From an uncultured Collinsella sp. (GTDB lineage Bacteria; Actinomycetota; Coriobacteriia; Coriobacteriales; Coriobacteriaceae), in contig CAUGVQ010000070.1 in NCBI GenBank assembly GCA_959602875.1, positions 1 through 10,623 of the forward strand: a DNA stretch of 10,623 nucleotides. Direction: 5' to 3'. The position numbers and the translations under genes were made by a program. This document shows positions 1-6,712 of the stretch, piece after piece. Position 1 is the first letter of the stretch. Each line of letters opens with the position of its first letter. The notes beneath the pieces are model-generated. The model saw only the letters and a list, made by a program, of their open reading frames with translations, did not search any database and was not told the DNA's origin.

Positions 1-85
1 CGTTCAGCTTATTGATCTCCTCGGAGCAGTCCGAGACGGCGTTTGCCGCGATGGGAAAGCAGGTGCGAATTGTTTTGGCGATCAT
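1..85 (-). CDS. DAK2-domain protein (FakA/YloV-like), N-terminal 28 codons only
   Basis: The ATG at 85 is preceded by a GGAGAG ribosome site (93-98) seven bases upstream, and the frame stays open to the window edge. The visible peptide has the segment AANAVSDCSEEINKLN, which resembles the N-terminus of DAK2-domain proteins such as YloV/FakA, where a similar 'NA..INxLN' stretch leads into the VFPVPDGDTGTN metal/nucleotide motif. The next codon begins with G, as a valine would. The family phosphorylates fatty acids (FakA with FakB partners) or is related to dihydroxyacetone kinase. The gene lies 32 bp after the asp23 stop, so the two are probably one operon, as in Bacillus yloU-yloV. The call rests on 28 residues plus context; the catalytic part is outside the window. 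Confidence 0.7.
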   Translation of the reverse strand, partial: MIAKTIRTCFPIAANAVSDCSEEINKLN

Positions 86-117
86 GTCAGTTCTCTCCGT
101 TGTTCCGTATCCAGGCC

Positions 118-474
118 TTAGCTCAGGCGATTCTTGAGGGCCTCGATATGGATGCCCACGGTGAGTTTCGCCGGATCGATCTGCGCAATCTCCTGCAGGG
201 TGAAGGTGACCGCACTCGACAGGTTCTCGCAGACGGACTTCATGTTGACGCCGTTCTCGAGCACGACATGCAGATCGACGCGCAGGCCGCCCTCGTCGCT
301 CGTGACGAGAACGCCCTTGCGAAGGCGCTGCCCGGGAAGAAGTCGGACGCTCTCGGCGCCCTGGAGCTGCTCGTCCATCCCTACGACACCGTAGCAGGAA
401 AGGGCGGCGTAACCCGCGATGTCGGCGATGACGTCGTTGGAGACACTGAGTGCGCCGGTGATGGTATCAGACAC
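118..474 (-). CDS. Asp23/Gls24 family envelope stress response protein
   Basis: The product of 118 residues belongs to the Asp23/Gls24 (DUF322, YloU-like) family. It has the N-terminal pattern in which a short SDTITGALSVSNDVIADIAG segment leads to CYGVVGM, followed by the two-layer core with LRVDLHVVLENGVNM and the closing KLTVGIHIEAL strand. Members are small cytoplasmic or membrane-associated proteins linked to cell-envelope homeostasis; the biochemical role is not settled. There is no signal peptide or membrane segment. I chose the GTG start at 474 because an AGGAG site lies five bases upstream. An in-frame ATG at 501 has no visible ribosome site and adds nine residues (MPLHQIGDP) outside the family core. 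The gene is followed by the DAK2 protein, the usual partner. Confidence 0.88.
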   Translation of the reverse strand: MSDTITGALSVSNDVIADIAGYAALSCYGVVGMDEQLQGAESVRLLPGQRLRKGVLVTSDEGGLRVDLHVVLENGVNMKSVCENLSSAVTFTLQEIAQIDPAKLTVGIHIEALKNRLS

Positions 475-479
475 GGGAT

Positions 480-484
480 CTCCT
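480..484 (-). promoter_or_regulatory. Ribosome binding site deciding the asp23 GTG start
   Basis: On the minus strand AGGAG is followed by ATCCC and then GTG (474). No comparable site precedes the upstream ATG at 501. Confidence 0.65.
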
Positions 485-525
485 ATCTGATGCAGAGGCA
501 TCGAATCGTGGGAGTAATCTACCGT

Positions 526-555
526 ATCTTACTACGACGGAGAGTCCCTGCGCAA
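526..555 (-). promoter_or_regulatory. Possible promoter of asp23-DAK2
   Basis: On the minus strand TTGCGC (550-555) and TAAGAT (526-531) are separated by 18 bases and lie about 50 bases upstream of the GTG start. The match to the consensus is only partial (3/6 and 4/6). The gap after the ABC operon terminator makes a promoter here expected. Confidence 0.3.
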
Positions 556-592
556 AGAACACGGGAGCAAAATGAAACTCCATCGGATGAAC

Positions 593-631
593 GGTGGGCG
601 CGCCGTCCCCTTAGGACCCGACGCGCCCGCC
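593..631 (-). terminator. Stem-loop after the ABC operon, probable terminator
   Basis: Arms GGTGGGCGCG (593-602) and CGCGCCCGCC (622-631) pair over ten positions with one mismatch (minus RNA) or one G-U pair (plus RNA). A small GTCC/GGAC stem sits inside the loop. It begins nine bases after the ABC stop codon. There is no U-run directly after it on the minus strand, so it may act as an RNA 3' end stabiliser or a weak terminator. Confidence 0.5.
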
Positions 632-639
632 AGCACAAG

Positions 640-2445
640 CTACTCGCCTGCGTCCTCAAACTGACTGTTGTAGAGCTCGGCGTAGAAACCGCCCTGCGCA
701 AGCAGCTCCTCGTGCGTACCCGACTCCACGATGTCACCGTCGCGCAAGACCAAGATCTTATCTGCCGAGCGTATCGTGGAGAGGCGATGCGCAATAACGA
801 AGCTCGTTCTCCCCTGCATGAGGGCGTCCATCGCGCGCTGGATGCGCTCCTCGGTGCGCGTGTCCACATTGGAGGTCGCCTCATCGAGGATGAGGATGGG
901 ACGGTCCGCAATGAAGGCGCGCGCAATCGTGAGAAGCTGCTTTTGTCCCTGGCTCACGTTGGAGGCATCCTCATTCAAACAGAAGTCGTACCCGCCCGGC
1001 AGCGTGCGGATGAAGTGGTCGGCGAGCGCGGCGCGAGCGGCTGCCCTCACCTCGTCGTCGGTCGCCCCCTCGCGGCCGTAGCGTATAGTCTCGTCAATCG
1101 TGCCCTCAAATAGCCACGTGTCCTGGAGCACCATGGCAAAGTCGTTCCGCAGCTCGTCGCGCGGGCGATCGCGTACGTCCACACCGTCGACCAAGATTGC
1201 GCCCGCGTCGACGTCATAGAAGCGCATGAGGAGCTTCATGAGGGTGGTCTTGCCCGCGCCGGTGGGACCGACGATGGCCACGGTCTCGCCCGGCTCCACC
1301 TCGCAGGAGAAGTCGTGGATGATGGTCTTATCGGGCGTGTAGCCAAAGCGCACGTGGCTAAAGCTCACCCTCCCCTCGCAGGCGCCCGTGGCGCGCGCGG
1401 GAGCGTCGGGCGTCTCCTCCGGCGCGTCCAGGAACTCGAACACGCGCTCCGCCGCAGCGGAGAGCATCTGGACCATGTTCGACACCTGCGTAAGCTGGGT
1501 GATGGGCTGCGTGAAGTTGCGCACGTACTGCATGAAGGCCTGGATGTCGCCCACGGTAATTGTGCCCGCAATCGCAAGGAAGGCGCCCACGGCCACCACC
1601 GCCACATAGGCGAGGTTGGCGACGAGGTTCATGATGGGATGCATGAGACCGGAGAGGAACTGGCTCTTCCAGCCGGCATGGTAGAGGCGGTCGTTGTCCT
1701 GGTCGAAATCGGCGAGCGCACGCTCCTCGCGGTTGAAGACCTTGATGACGCTCTGTCCGGAGAAGCTCTCCTCAACAATGCCGTCCACCCGGCCGAGCAG
1801 CGCCTGCTGCTGGCGGAAGTAGCGCTGAGAGGCGCGCACGACGATAACCACCAGCACGAGTGATACGGGGATGGTGAGAAACGTGATGCCCGCGAGCTCA
1901 AGCGAGAGCGAAAGCATCATGACGGTGACACCGATGAGCTGGGTCACCGAGGTCACCACCTGCGTCACGCACTGGTTGAGCGACTGGCCAACGGTGTCCA
2001 CGTCGTTGGTGATGCGCGACAGAACGTCGCCTGTGCTCGTACGCTCAAAGTACGCAAGCGGCATGCGGTCGATCTTCTCGATAATCGCACGGCGCATGCG
2101 GTAGCACACGCGCTGCGTGAGCCCCGTCATAAGGAAGCCCTGGAGGAGGTTGAAGAGCGCCGAGGTGACGTACAGGCACATGAGGCCGGCAAGAATATAA
2201 GAGATGCCGCTGAAGTCGATGGAGCCCGTACCTGCGAGCTTGGCGGTGAACCCTTCGAAGAGCTTGGTCGTCGCCATGCCAAGAATGCGCGGGCCGATGA
2301 CGTTGAAGACAACCGACGCTATCGCGCAGACGAGCGAGACGACGAGTGCGATGCGCTCGTGCGCGATGTAGGCAAGAAGCTTCTTGATGGTTCCGGAGAA
2401 ATCTCGGGCGCGCTCGGAGGCGGGCCCACGGCGCGGACCGGGCAT
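640..2445 (-). CDS. ABC exporter half-transporter, canonical-site subunit of a heterodimer
   Basis: This 601-residue membrane protein has an N-terminal six-helix exporter domain (helices at roughly 33-53, 81-108, 157-180, 184-204, 268-293 and 301-330) and a C-terminal nucleotide-binding domain. Visible motifs are Walker A GPTGAGKTT (393-401), Q-loop Q441, signature VSQGQ (497-501), Walker B ILILDE with catalytic E522, D-loop SNVD, and switch histidine H553. The VSQGQ signature departs from LSGGQ, as in TM288-type subunits, while E522 and H553 are intact, so this subunit should carry the hydrolysis-competent site. Its ATG overlaps the upstream TGA by one base (TGATG), behind a perfect AAGGAGGTGA ribosome site, implying coupled, matched synthesis with its partner. 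The substrate cannot be told; drugs, lipids or peptides are all known for this class. Confidence 0.93.
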   Translation of the reverse strand: MPGPRRGPASERARDFSGTIKKLLAYIAHERIALVVSLVCAIASVVFNVIGPRILGMATTKLFEGFTAKLAGTGSIDFSGISYILAGLMCLYVTSALFNLLQGFLMTGLTQRVCYRMRRAIIEKIDRMPLAYFERTSTGDVLSRITNDVDTVGQSLNQCVTQVVTSVTQLIGVTVMMLSLSLELAGITFLTIPVSLVLVVIVVRASQRYFRQQQALLGRVDGIVEESFSGQSVIKVFNREERALADFDQDNDRLYHAGWKSQFLSGLMHPIMNLVANLAYVAVVAVGAFLAIAGTITVGDIQAFMQYVRNFTQPITQLTQVSNMVQMLSAAAERVFEFLDAPEETPDAPARATGACEGRVSFSHVRFGYTPDKTIIHDFSCEVEPGETVAIVGPTGAGKTTLMKLLMRFYDVDAGAILVDGVDVRDRPRDELRNDFAMVLQDTWLFEGTIDETIRYGREGATDDEVRAAARAALADHFIRTLPGGYDFCLNEDASNVSQGQKQLLTIARAFIADRPILILDEATSNVDTRTEERIQRAMDALMQGRTSFVIAHRLSTIRSADKILVLRDGDIVESGTHEELLAQGGFYAELYNSQFEDAGE

Positions 2446-4304
2446 CAGCGCTCACCTCCTTCGCATACGGGAGCATCGCAAGCGGAGGACCCCTCGACCG
2501 CATCGTCGGAAAGACCGAGTTCCTCGGCGGAGAGCTGAGAGGACGCAATCTCAAGATAGGCAGGGCAGCTCCTAAGGAGCTCCTCGTGCGTCCCCTTGCC
2601 GACCATGCGCCCGTCGTCGAGCACGATAATCTCGTCCGCGTGCATGATGGTAGCGATGCGCTGGGCAACGATGACGACGGCGGCATCGCGACAGCTCTCG
2701 GCGAGCTCTGCGCGCAGCGCCGCGTCCGTCTTGTAGTCGAGCGCAGAGAACGAATCGTCGAAGACGAGCACCTTCGGCTGAATCGCCAGGGCGCGGGCAA
2801 TCTGCAAGCGCTGGTTCTGCCCGCCCGACACGTTGGAGCCGCCCTGCGCGATGGGGCTCTGGTACCCTTCGGGCTTGGCCTCGATGAACTCGGTTGCCTG
2901 CGCGATGCGCGCGGCGCGCTCCATCTGGGCGTCGTCCATGGTCTCGTCGCCATATTTGATGTTGCTCTCAACCGTTCCGGAGAACAGCATGCGCCTCTGG
3001 GGAACGTAGCCGATCTGGGCGCGCAGCTCGGTGAGTGGGATGTTTCTCACATCCACGCCGTCGAGCGTTACCGAACCCGAGGTCACGTCGTACAGACGCG
3101 GGATGAGCTGGACGAGGGTCGACTTGCCGCATCCGGTGGAACCGATAACACCAAGCGTTTGTCCCGGCTCGACCGTGAAGTCAATATGCTCGAGCGTAGG
3201 CAGATCGGCATCGGGGTAGGTGAAGGTCACGTCGTTAAACGAAACGACGCCGCGCCAGCCGCCCTCCCCCGCGTGTGAGACGCGCTCGCCCTCTTCAGGC
3301 TCGTGAATGGAGGTCTCGCACTCAAGCACTTCGAGCACGCGCTCCGCCGCAACGCCCGCACGCGGGAGCATGACCGAGATCATCGTGAGAATCATGAAGC
3401 TCATGATGACCTGCATAACATAGTTGATATAGGCCATGAGCGTACCGACCTCGAGGGCACCCGCCTCGACACCCAAACCGCCAAACCAGACGATGGCGAC
3501 CGTTGTGGCGTTCATGACCACCATCATCACCGGCCCCAAAAAGGCCATGGCACGGTTGGTAAAGATATAGGTACCGGTGAGGGCACGGTTTGCCTCGTCG
3601 TAGCGCGCCTGCTCGTAGGCCTGCCGACCGAAGGCGCGAATGGGCATGATGCCGGTGAGAATCTCGCGCGCCACAAGGTTGTTGCGGTCCACAAGCCGCT
3701 GCATGCTGCGGAACTTGGGCATGGTGATACCCATGAGCACGCCGATGGCAATCGCGATGACGCAGATAGCGACTACCAAAATCCATTCCATGCCCGTAGG
3801 CGTCGACAGCACCCTGACGACGGCGCCGATGCCCATGCACGGGGCAAAAAGCACAATGCGCAGGCACATGACCGTGATCATCTGGATCTGCTGGATGTCG
3901 TTGGTCGCACGGGTGATGAGCGATGCGGTCGAGAACTTCTCCATCTCGGCGGGCGAGTAGGTGAGCACGCGCTCATAAAGGGCATGGCGCACCTCGCGCC
4001 CGATGGCGGCGGAGGTGCGGCTCGCGTTGTAGGCAGCCAAAATTGAGCACGCAACCGACAGCAGCGTCACACCCAGCATGAGCCCACCTTGGCCCAGAAT
4101 GTAGGAGGTTTGAATCTGGGCGAGTTCAGCGGCAGTGGCCCCTGCGGGCGCGGTGCCGACAATGCCACCGCGAGCGATGCCAATGTCAACGATATTGCTC
4201 ATGATCCCGGGAACCGTAAGTTCGAGGTTTGCCTGGATGAGCAACAGAACCAACGCGATAACAAAGTTGATCTTGTGGTTCTTGAGGAAGCTGAAGATCT
4301 TCAA
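2445..4304 (-). CDS. ABC exporter half-transporter, degenerate-site subunit of a heterodimer
   Basis: The 619-residue protein has a six-helix membrane domain (about 13-31, 70-92, 143-163, 174-193, 254-275, 287-310) and a nucleotide-binding domain with Walker A GSTGCGKST (388-396), Q436 and canonical signature VSGGQ (492-496). Two catalytic positions are changed: Walker B ends VFDD, placing D517 where glutamate is usual, and the switch histidine is Q548 (VAQRIAT). These changes define the degenerate subunit of heterodimeric exporters such as TM287, BmrC and LmrC. The TTG start at 4304 has GGGGGAGG four bases upstream, and the following KIFSFLKNHK matches the usual N-terminus. The frame stays open for 147 more codons, but that part crosses a 34-bp repeat that shifts frame and has no family resemblance. 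The C-terminal tail after about 590 is acidic and Ser/Ala-rich. Confidence 0.92.
   Translation of the reverse strand: MKIFSFLKNHKINFVIALVLLLIQANLELTVPGIMSNIVDIGIARGGIVGTAPAGATAAELAQIQTSYILGQGGLMLGVTLLSVACSILAAYNASRTSAAIGREVRHALYERVLTYSPAEMEKFSTASLITRATNDIQQIQMITVMCLRIVLFAPCMGIGAVVRVLSTPTGMEWILVVAICVIAIAIGVLMGITMPKFRSMQRLVDRNNLVAREILTGIMPIRAFGRQAYEQARYDEANRALTGTYIFTNRAMAFLGPVMMVVMNATTVAIVWFGGLGVEAGALEVGTLMAYINYVMQVIMSFMILTMISVMLPRAGVAAERVLEVLECETSIHEPEEGERVSHAGEGGWRGVVSFNDVTFTYPDADLPTLEHIDFTVEPGQTLGVIGSTGCGKSTLVQLIPRLYDVTSGSVTLDGVDVRNIPLTELRAQIGYVPQRRMLFSGTVESNIKYGDETMDDAQMERAARIAQATEFIEAKPEGYQSPIAQGGSNVSGGQNQRLQIARALAIQPKVLVFDDSFSALDYKTDAALRAELAESCRDAAVVIVAQRIATIMHADEIIVLDDGRMVGKGTHEELLRSCPAYLEIASSQLSAEELGLSDDAVEGSSACDAPVCEGGER
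2452..2461 (-). promoter_or_regulatory. Strong ribosome site inside the upstream ABC gene's 3' end
   Basis: AAGGAGGTGA, a full match to the anti-16S end, overlaps the last codons of the degenerate-site subunit. It precedes the TGATG stop/start overlap and so supports translational coupling of the two subunits. Confidence 0.85.
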
Positions 4305-4308
4305 GCGG

Positions 4309-4316
4309 CCTCCCCC
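4309..4316 (-). promoter_or_regulatory. Ribosome site deciding the TTG start of the first ABC gene
   Basis: GGGGGAGG on the minus strand is followed by CCGC and TTG (4304). It is the only good site near the beginning of family similarity. Confidence 0.65.
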
Positions 4317-4336
4317 GTCTGATTGCGGATAGATAG

Positions 4337-4414
4337 GCGCCGGCACCGATGGGGCGCGGGCAAAAAGAAAGCGCCGGCACCGATGGGGCGCGGGCAAAAA
4401 GAAAGCGCGGGCAC
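4337..4414. repeat. 34-bp tandem repeat, two perfect copies plus a partial third
   Basis: Two identical 34-bp units occupy 4337-4370 and 4371-4404. A third begins with ten bases (4405-4414, one mismatch: gcgcgggcac versus gcgccggcac). Each unit is a GC-rich half (gcgccggcaccgatgggg) followed by gcgcgggc and then aaaaagaaa. The unit length is not a multiple of three, so it is unlikely to be coding. It lies in the 5' leader region of the ABC operon. Confidence 0.95.
4362..4391 (-). terminator. Second terminator-like hairpin in the ABC leader
   Basis: In minus-strand RNA GCGCC (4387-4391) pairs with GGCGC (4371-4375) around an interior CA/TG mini-stem, and TTTCTTTTT (4362-4370) follows directly. 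The five-base-pair core is modest. The next repeat copy has the same hairpin (4337-4357) but no T-run after it. Confidence 0.4.
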
Positions 4415-4427
4415 ACAGGGCCAGCGC
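4396..4427 (-). terminator. First terminator-like hairpin in the ABC leader
   Basis: On the minus strand GCGCTGGC (4420-4427) and GCCCGCGC (4405-4412) pair at seven of eight positions around a seven-base loop. TTTCTTTTT (4396-4404) follows without a gap. This looks like an intrinsic terminator placed about 90 bases before the TTG start. Its presence suggests premature termination control, provided the promoter lies further upstream. Confidence 0.45.
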
Positions 4428-4528
4428 ATGCGTATTCTTCCCAACACGCCGAAACGCTATCGGCAGAACTTGCGCTGACCCCCTTCTACACAGGAAGCCG
4501 ACAGATGAGGTACCGCACGAACACCGAG

Positions 4529-4552
4529 CCAAAGATTGCCGAAAAATCTTGG
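4529..4552. repeat. Inverted repeat CCAA.GATT / AATCTTGG in the divergent intergenic region
   Basis: CCAAAGATT (4529-4537) and AATCTTGG (4545-4552) are inverted copies with one extra base on the left, separated by seven bases. The right arm overlaps the palindrome GGTATACC (4551-4558), whose minus strand offers a TATACC -10-like hexamer. This is a plausible operator for the ABC operon, but no -35 element is clear. Confidence 0.4.
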
Positions 4553-4682
4553 TATACCCCTTGCCTTGACGGCTTTGACCTGCAATACTGTCCCTCGCGC
4601 AAACCAGAAGCCGGCCATCGACGGCCGAGGCGGATCCCTTTTTCGCCCCGGCATGCTGCTTCCGCTGATGGTGATTTGAAGA

Positions 4683-4714
4683 TTGCACGTAGAGGGCTGG
4701 TTTTGTGCTATAGT
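4683..4714 (+). promoter_or_regulatory. Promoter of rpmB
   Basis: The extended -10 TGCTATAGT (4706-4714, hexamer TATAGT) is a strong match. A TTGCAC hexamer at 4683-4688 could be the -35, but the 20-base spacing is long, so the extended -10 probably carries most of the strength. Transcription would start near 4721, about 49 bases before the rpmB ATG. Confidence 0.6.
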
Positions 4715-4769
4715 TCCGATTTGTTTGTTCACGCGGCATCGCCAAATGCTGCCCAAGGAGGGTTCAACC

Positions 4770-4958
4770 ATGTCCAAAGTTTGCGAGATCTGCGGTAAGC
4801 ACCCCGTTGCTGGTCGCTCCATCAGCCACTCCCACCGCGTCACCAACCGTACGTTCCGTCCGAACATCCAGCGCGTCTACGTTGTGGTGAACGGCCACCG
4901 TCGCAAGATGAACGTCTGCACCACCTGCCTGAAGTCCGGCAAGGTCGCTCGTTCCTAA
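4770..4958 (+). CDS. rpmB: 50S ribosomal protein L28
   Basis: The 62-residue basic protein begins MSKVCEICGKHPVAGRSISH and contains the L28 core HRVTNRTFRPNIQ and RKMNVCTTCLKSGKV. It is a structural protein of the large ribosomal subunit. Cysteines C5, C8, C50 and C53 form the two CxxC pairs of the zinc-binding (C+) form, so the gene is not the zinc-independent paralogue that is induced under zinc starvation. The ATG has a clean AAGGAGGG site (4755-4762) seven bases upstream; the frame is open further upstream but without a ribosome site. The gene stands alone between its own promoter and an intrinsic terminator. It is divergent from the asp23 side, as rpmB is from yloU in Bacillus, except that the ABC pair intervenes here. 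Confidence 0.98.
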   Translation: MSKVCEICGKHPVAGRSISHSHRVTNRTFRPNIQRVYVVVNGHRRKMNVCTTCLKSGKVARS

Positions 4959-4988
4959 GGGACCCTCCCCTCAATCTTTGCGTCATCG

Positions 4989-5015
4989 CACCCCCGCTTG
5001 CGGGGGTGTTTTTTT
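4989..5015 (+). terminator. Intrinsic terminator of rpmB
   Basis: CACCCCCG (4989-4996) and CGGGGGTG (5001-5008) form a perfect eight-base-pair stem with a CTTG loop. Seven T residues (5009-5015) follow. Confidence 0.96.
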
Positions 5016-5070
5016 ATATCTAGACGCGACCAGCACGGACGCGTACGCTTTCAGTCGTACACCAACAGAT

Positions 5071-5075
5071 GGAGG
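5071..5075 (+). promoter_or_regulatory. Ribosome site deciding the lipid kinase start
   Basis: GGAGG is followed by CCTCT and ATG at 5081. The alternative ATG at 5069 overlaps this site and has none of its own. Confidence 0.7.
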
Positions 5076-5080
5076 CCTCT

Positions 5081-6055
5081 ATGGCGGCGACCTATTCGTT
5101 CGGGCAAACGCTCGTCATCGTTAACCCCACGGCCCATTCCGGCGCCGCGGGCACCATCGCAGAGAGGCTGAGCCGCTTTCTCACCTTGTATCTCCATGAG
5201 GGCAGCTCCTTTGAGGTCAAGCGCACCGAGCGCCCACGCCACGCAACGGAGATGGCGGCAGGTGCCGCAGGATACGACACCGTACTCGCACTTGGTGGGG
5301 ACGGCGTCATCCACGAAGTCGCCTGCGGCCTCATGACAATCCCCGAAGCCGAGCGGCCGGTCCTCGGCGTAATCCCCGTGGGTTCCGGCAACGATTTCGC
5401 GCGGACCCTCGGCATTCGCGAAGTGACCTGCGATGCCGACTTGGTGCAGACCCTCACCTGCGAACCCATGCAAATCGACGTGGGACGAATCCGCTACACG
5501 TCCTCCACCGACGCCGCTGCGCCGCTAGATTCATCAGAATACTTTGTAGAGACCTTCTCCTTTGGACTCGATGCCGCCATCGCACACGGCACCGCCGCGC
5601 TGCGGCGCACCACCAAGCTTGCTGGCGCCCCTCTGTACACGCTTAGTGGACTCAATGTCTTTGGCGCGCACTACCGCAGCTACCCTGTACGCCTCCGCCT
5701 CGACGGCGGCGAGAAGCGCGATCTCAAGACCATCATTTGCGCCGTGCAAAACGGCCCCACCTACGGTTCGGGATACCGCATCACGCCCGATGCCGACCCG
5801 CAAGACGGTGTGTTCGACATCTGCTACGCAACGGGTCCTCTGCCTCGCGCGCTCGCGCTCCCCGTCTTCCTCTCCGCCAAAGAGGGAAGGCACGTCACCA
5901 ACCGCCATGTCACCATGGGCCGGGCGCGCACGGTGTCGGTCGACTTTACCGACGGCGCCTATCCTGCGCAGGCAGATGGAGAGGCGCTCGAACTCAGGCG
6001 CGCAGAGATCGATCTTCTTCCCCGCGCACTCACCGTGCTCGCCCCCGCGCGGTAA
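5081..6055 (+). CDS. Diacylglycerol/lipid kinase family protein (DgkB/YegS type)
   Basis: The product of 324 residues has the DAGK catalytic fold. NPTAHSG (15-21) is the first nucleotide-binding loop, LGGDGVIHEV (71-80) the GGDG motif, and PVGSGNDFART (99-109) the second glycine-rich loop. FGLDA (160-164) lies in the C-terminal beta-sandwich domain and ADGE (298-301) is the conserved late motif. Such enzymes transfer phosphate from ATP to diacylglycerol or related lipids at the inner face of the membrane, recycling lipid to phosphatidic acid. There is no membrane helix, as expected for this soluble family, which distinguishes it from DgkA. GGDGV replaces the more usual GGDGT, a single conservative-site change. 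No convincing promoter is seen in the 65 bases after the rpmB terminator. The exact lipid substrate cannot be told. Confidence 0.92.
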   Translation: MAATYSFGQTLVIVNPTAHSGAAGTIAERLSRFLTLYLHEGSSFEVKRTERPRHATEMAAGAAGYDTVLALGGDGVIHEVACGLMTIPEAERPVLGVIPVGSGNDFARTLGIREVTCDADLVQTLTCEPMQIDVGRIRYTSSTDAAAPLDSSEYFVETFSFGLDAAIAHGTAALRRTTKLAGAPLYTLSGLNVFGAHYRSYPVRLRLDGGEKRDLKTIICAVQNGPTYGSGYRITPDADPQDGVFDICYATGPLPRALALPVFLSAKEGRHVTNRHVTMGRARTVSVDFTDGAYPAQADGEALELRRAEIDLLPRALTVLAPAR

Positions 6056-6086
6056 CGAACCTGCCCGGAACGCTCCCCTAACAACT

Positions 6087-6113
6087 CGACACTCCTTGTT
6101 ATGGAGTCGTTTC
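6087..6113 (+). terminator. Weak stem-loop after the lipid kinase
   Basis: ACTCC (6091-6095) pairs with GGAGT (6103-6107), extended by CG/CG across a two-base bulge and followed by TTTC. It lies 32 bases after the stop codon. It is short and the T-run is poor, so it may be a weak terminator or have no function. Confidence 0.3.
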
Positions 6114-6186
6114 AAAGTTCCGTTAAGGTGCCTGCATCTTAAGAGCTTTCCACTACTATGGTGAGCTCGAGTGAAAGGGGGCCATT

Positions 6187-6654
6187 ATGGCAAAGAAAAA
6201 CATTGCTCAGGAATTCATCGAGTTCATCAGTCGCGGTAACGTCGTCGACCTCGCCGTCGGTGTCATCATCGGTGGCGCGTTCACTTCGGTGGTGAACGCT
6301 CTTGTCACCAACCTCATCCAGCCGCTCATCTCCGCGATCGGTGGCAACCCCGAGGTCAAAGGCATGGCGCTCGTCCTCAACGGTCAGACGATCGACTTCG
6401 GCGCCTTCATCTCCGCGATCATCAGCTTCCTGATCACCGCCGTCGCGGTCTTCGCTATCGTGAAGGGCATGAACACGCTGAACGACCTCAAGAACCTCGC
6501 CGCCGAGAAGGCCGGCCTTGCCAAGAAGGCTGAGGAGGAGGCCGCTCCCGAACCGCGCACCTGCCCGTACTGCAAGCAGGAGATCGCCGACGACGCTACG
6601 CGTTGCCCGCACTGCACCGCCAAGCTCGAGGGCTACGAGAACCCCGCCGAGTAG
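6187..6654 (+). CDS. mscL: Large-conductance mechanosensitive channel with C-terminal zinc ribbon
   Basis: The 155-residue protein forms a homopentameric membrane pore that opens under high membrane tension and releases solutes on osmotic downshock. The N-terminal amphipathic stretch FIEFISRGNVVDLAVGVIIG is the family hallmark. TM1 covers about 17-45 and TM2 about 70-93, with a short periplasmic loop including GNPEVKG and LNGQTIDFG. A charged Ala/Lys/Glu-rich helix (98-122) follows. Residues 126-143 then form a CxxC-x10-CxxC zinc ribbon (CPYC, CPHC; C126, C129, C140, C143) that Escherichia coli MscL lacks, ending about residue 145 before a short acidic tail. The ATG has AAAGGGGG (6174-6181) five bases upstream. 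A TACTAT hexamer at 6154-6159 could be its -10, but no -35 is visible. A strong terminator follows. Confidence 0.96.
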   Translation: MAKKNIAQEFIEFISRGNVVDLAVGVIIGGAFTSVVNALVTNLIQPLISAIGGNPEVKGMALVLNGQTIDFGAFISAIISFLITAVAVFAIVKGMNTLNDLKNLAAEKAGLAKKAEEEAAPEPRTCPYCKQEIADDATRCPHCTAKLEGYENPAE

Positions 6655-6712
6655 TTTTTCAACTATTCAACAATCTTTGCGGGTACGCCCAACCGCAGCG
6701 TTCCTGACTCAG

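Noticed and set aside
43..1113. Plus-strand open frame of 356 codons
   Set aside because: It lies antisense to the DAK2 protein, asp23 and the 3' end of the ABC gene, has no family resemblance and crosses their terminator; a GC-rich shadow frame.
4337..4414. CRISPR array
   Set aside because: The copies are directly adjacent with no spacers and number only two and a fraction.
4457..4867. Minus-strand open frame of 136 codons across the rpmB start
   Set aside because: It overlaps rpmB and its promoter in antisense; no family signal.
5015..5020. TATATC after the rpmB terminator as -10 of the lipid kinase
   Set aside because: The -35 position would fall in the C-run of the terminator stem.
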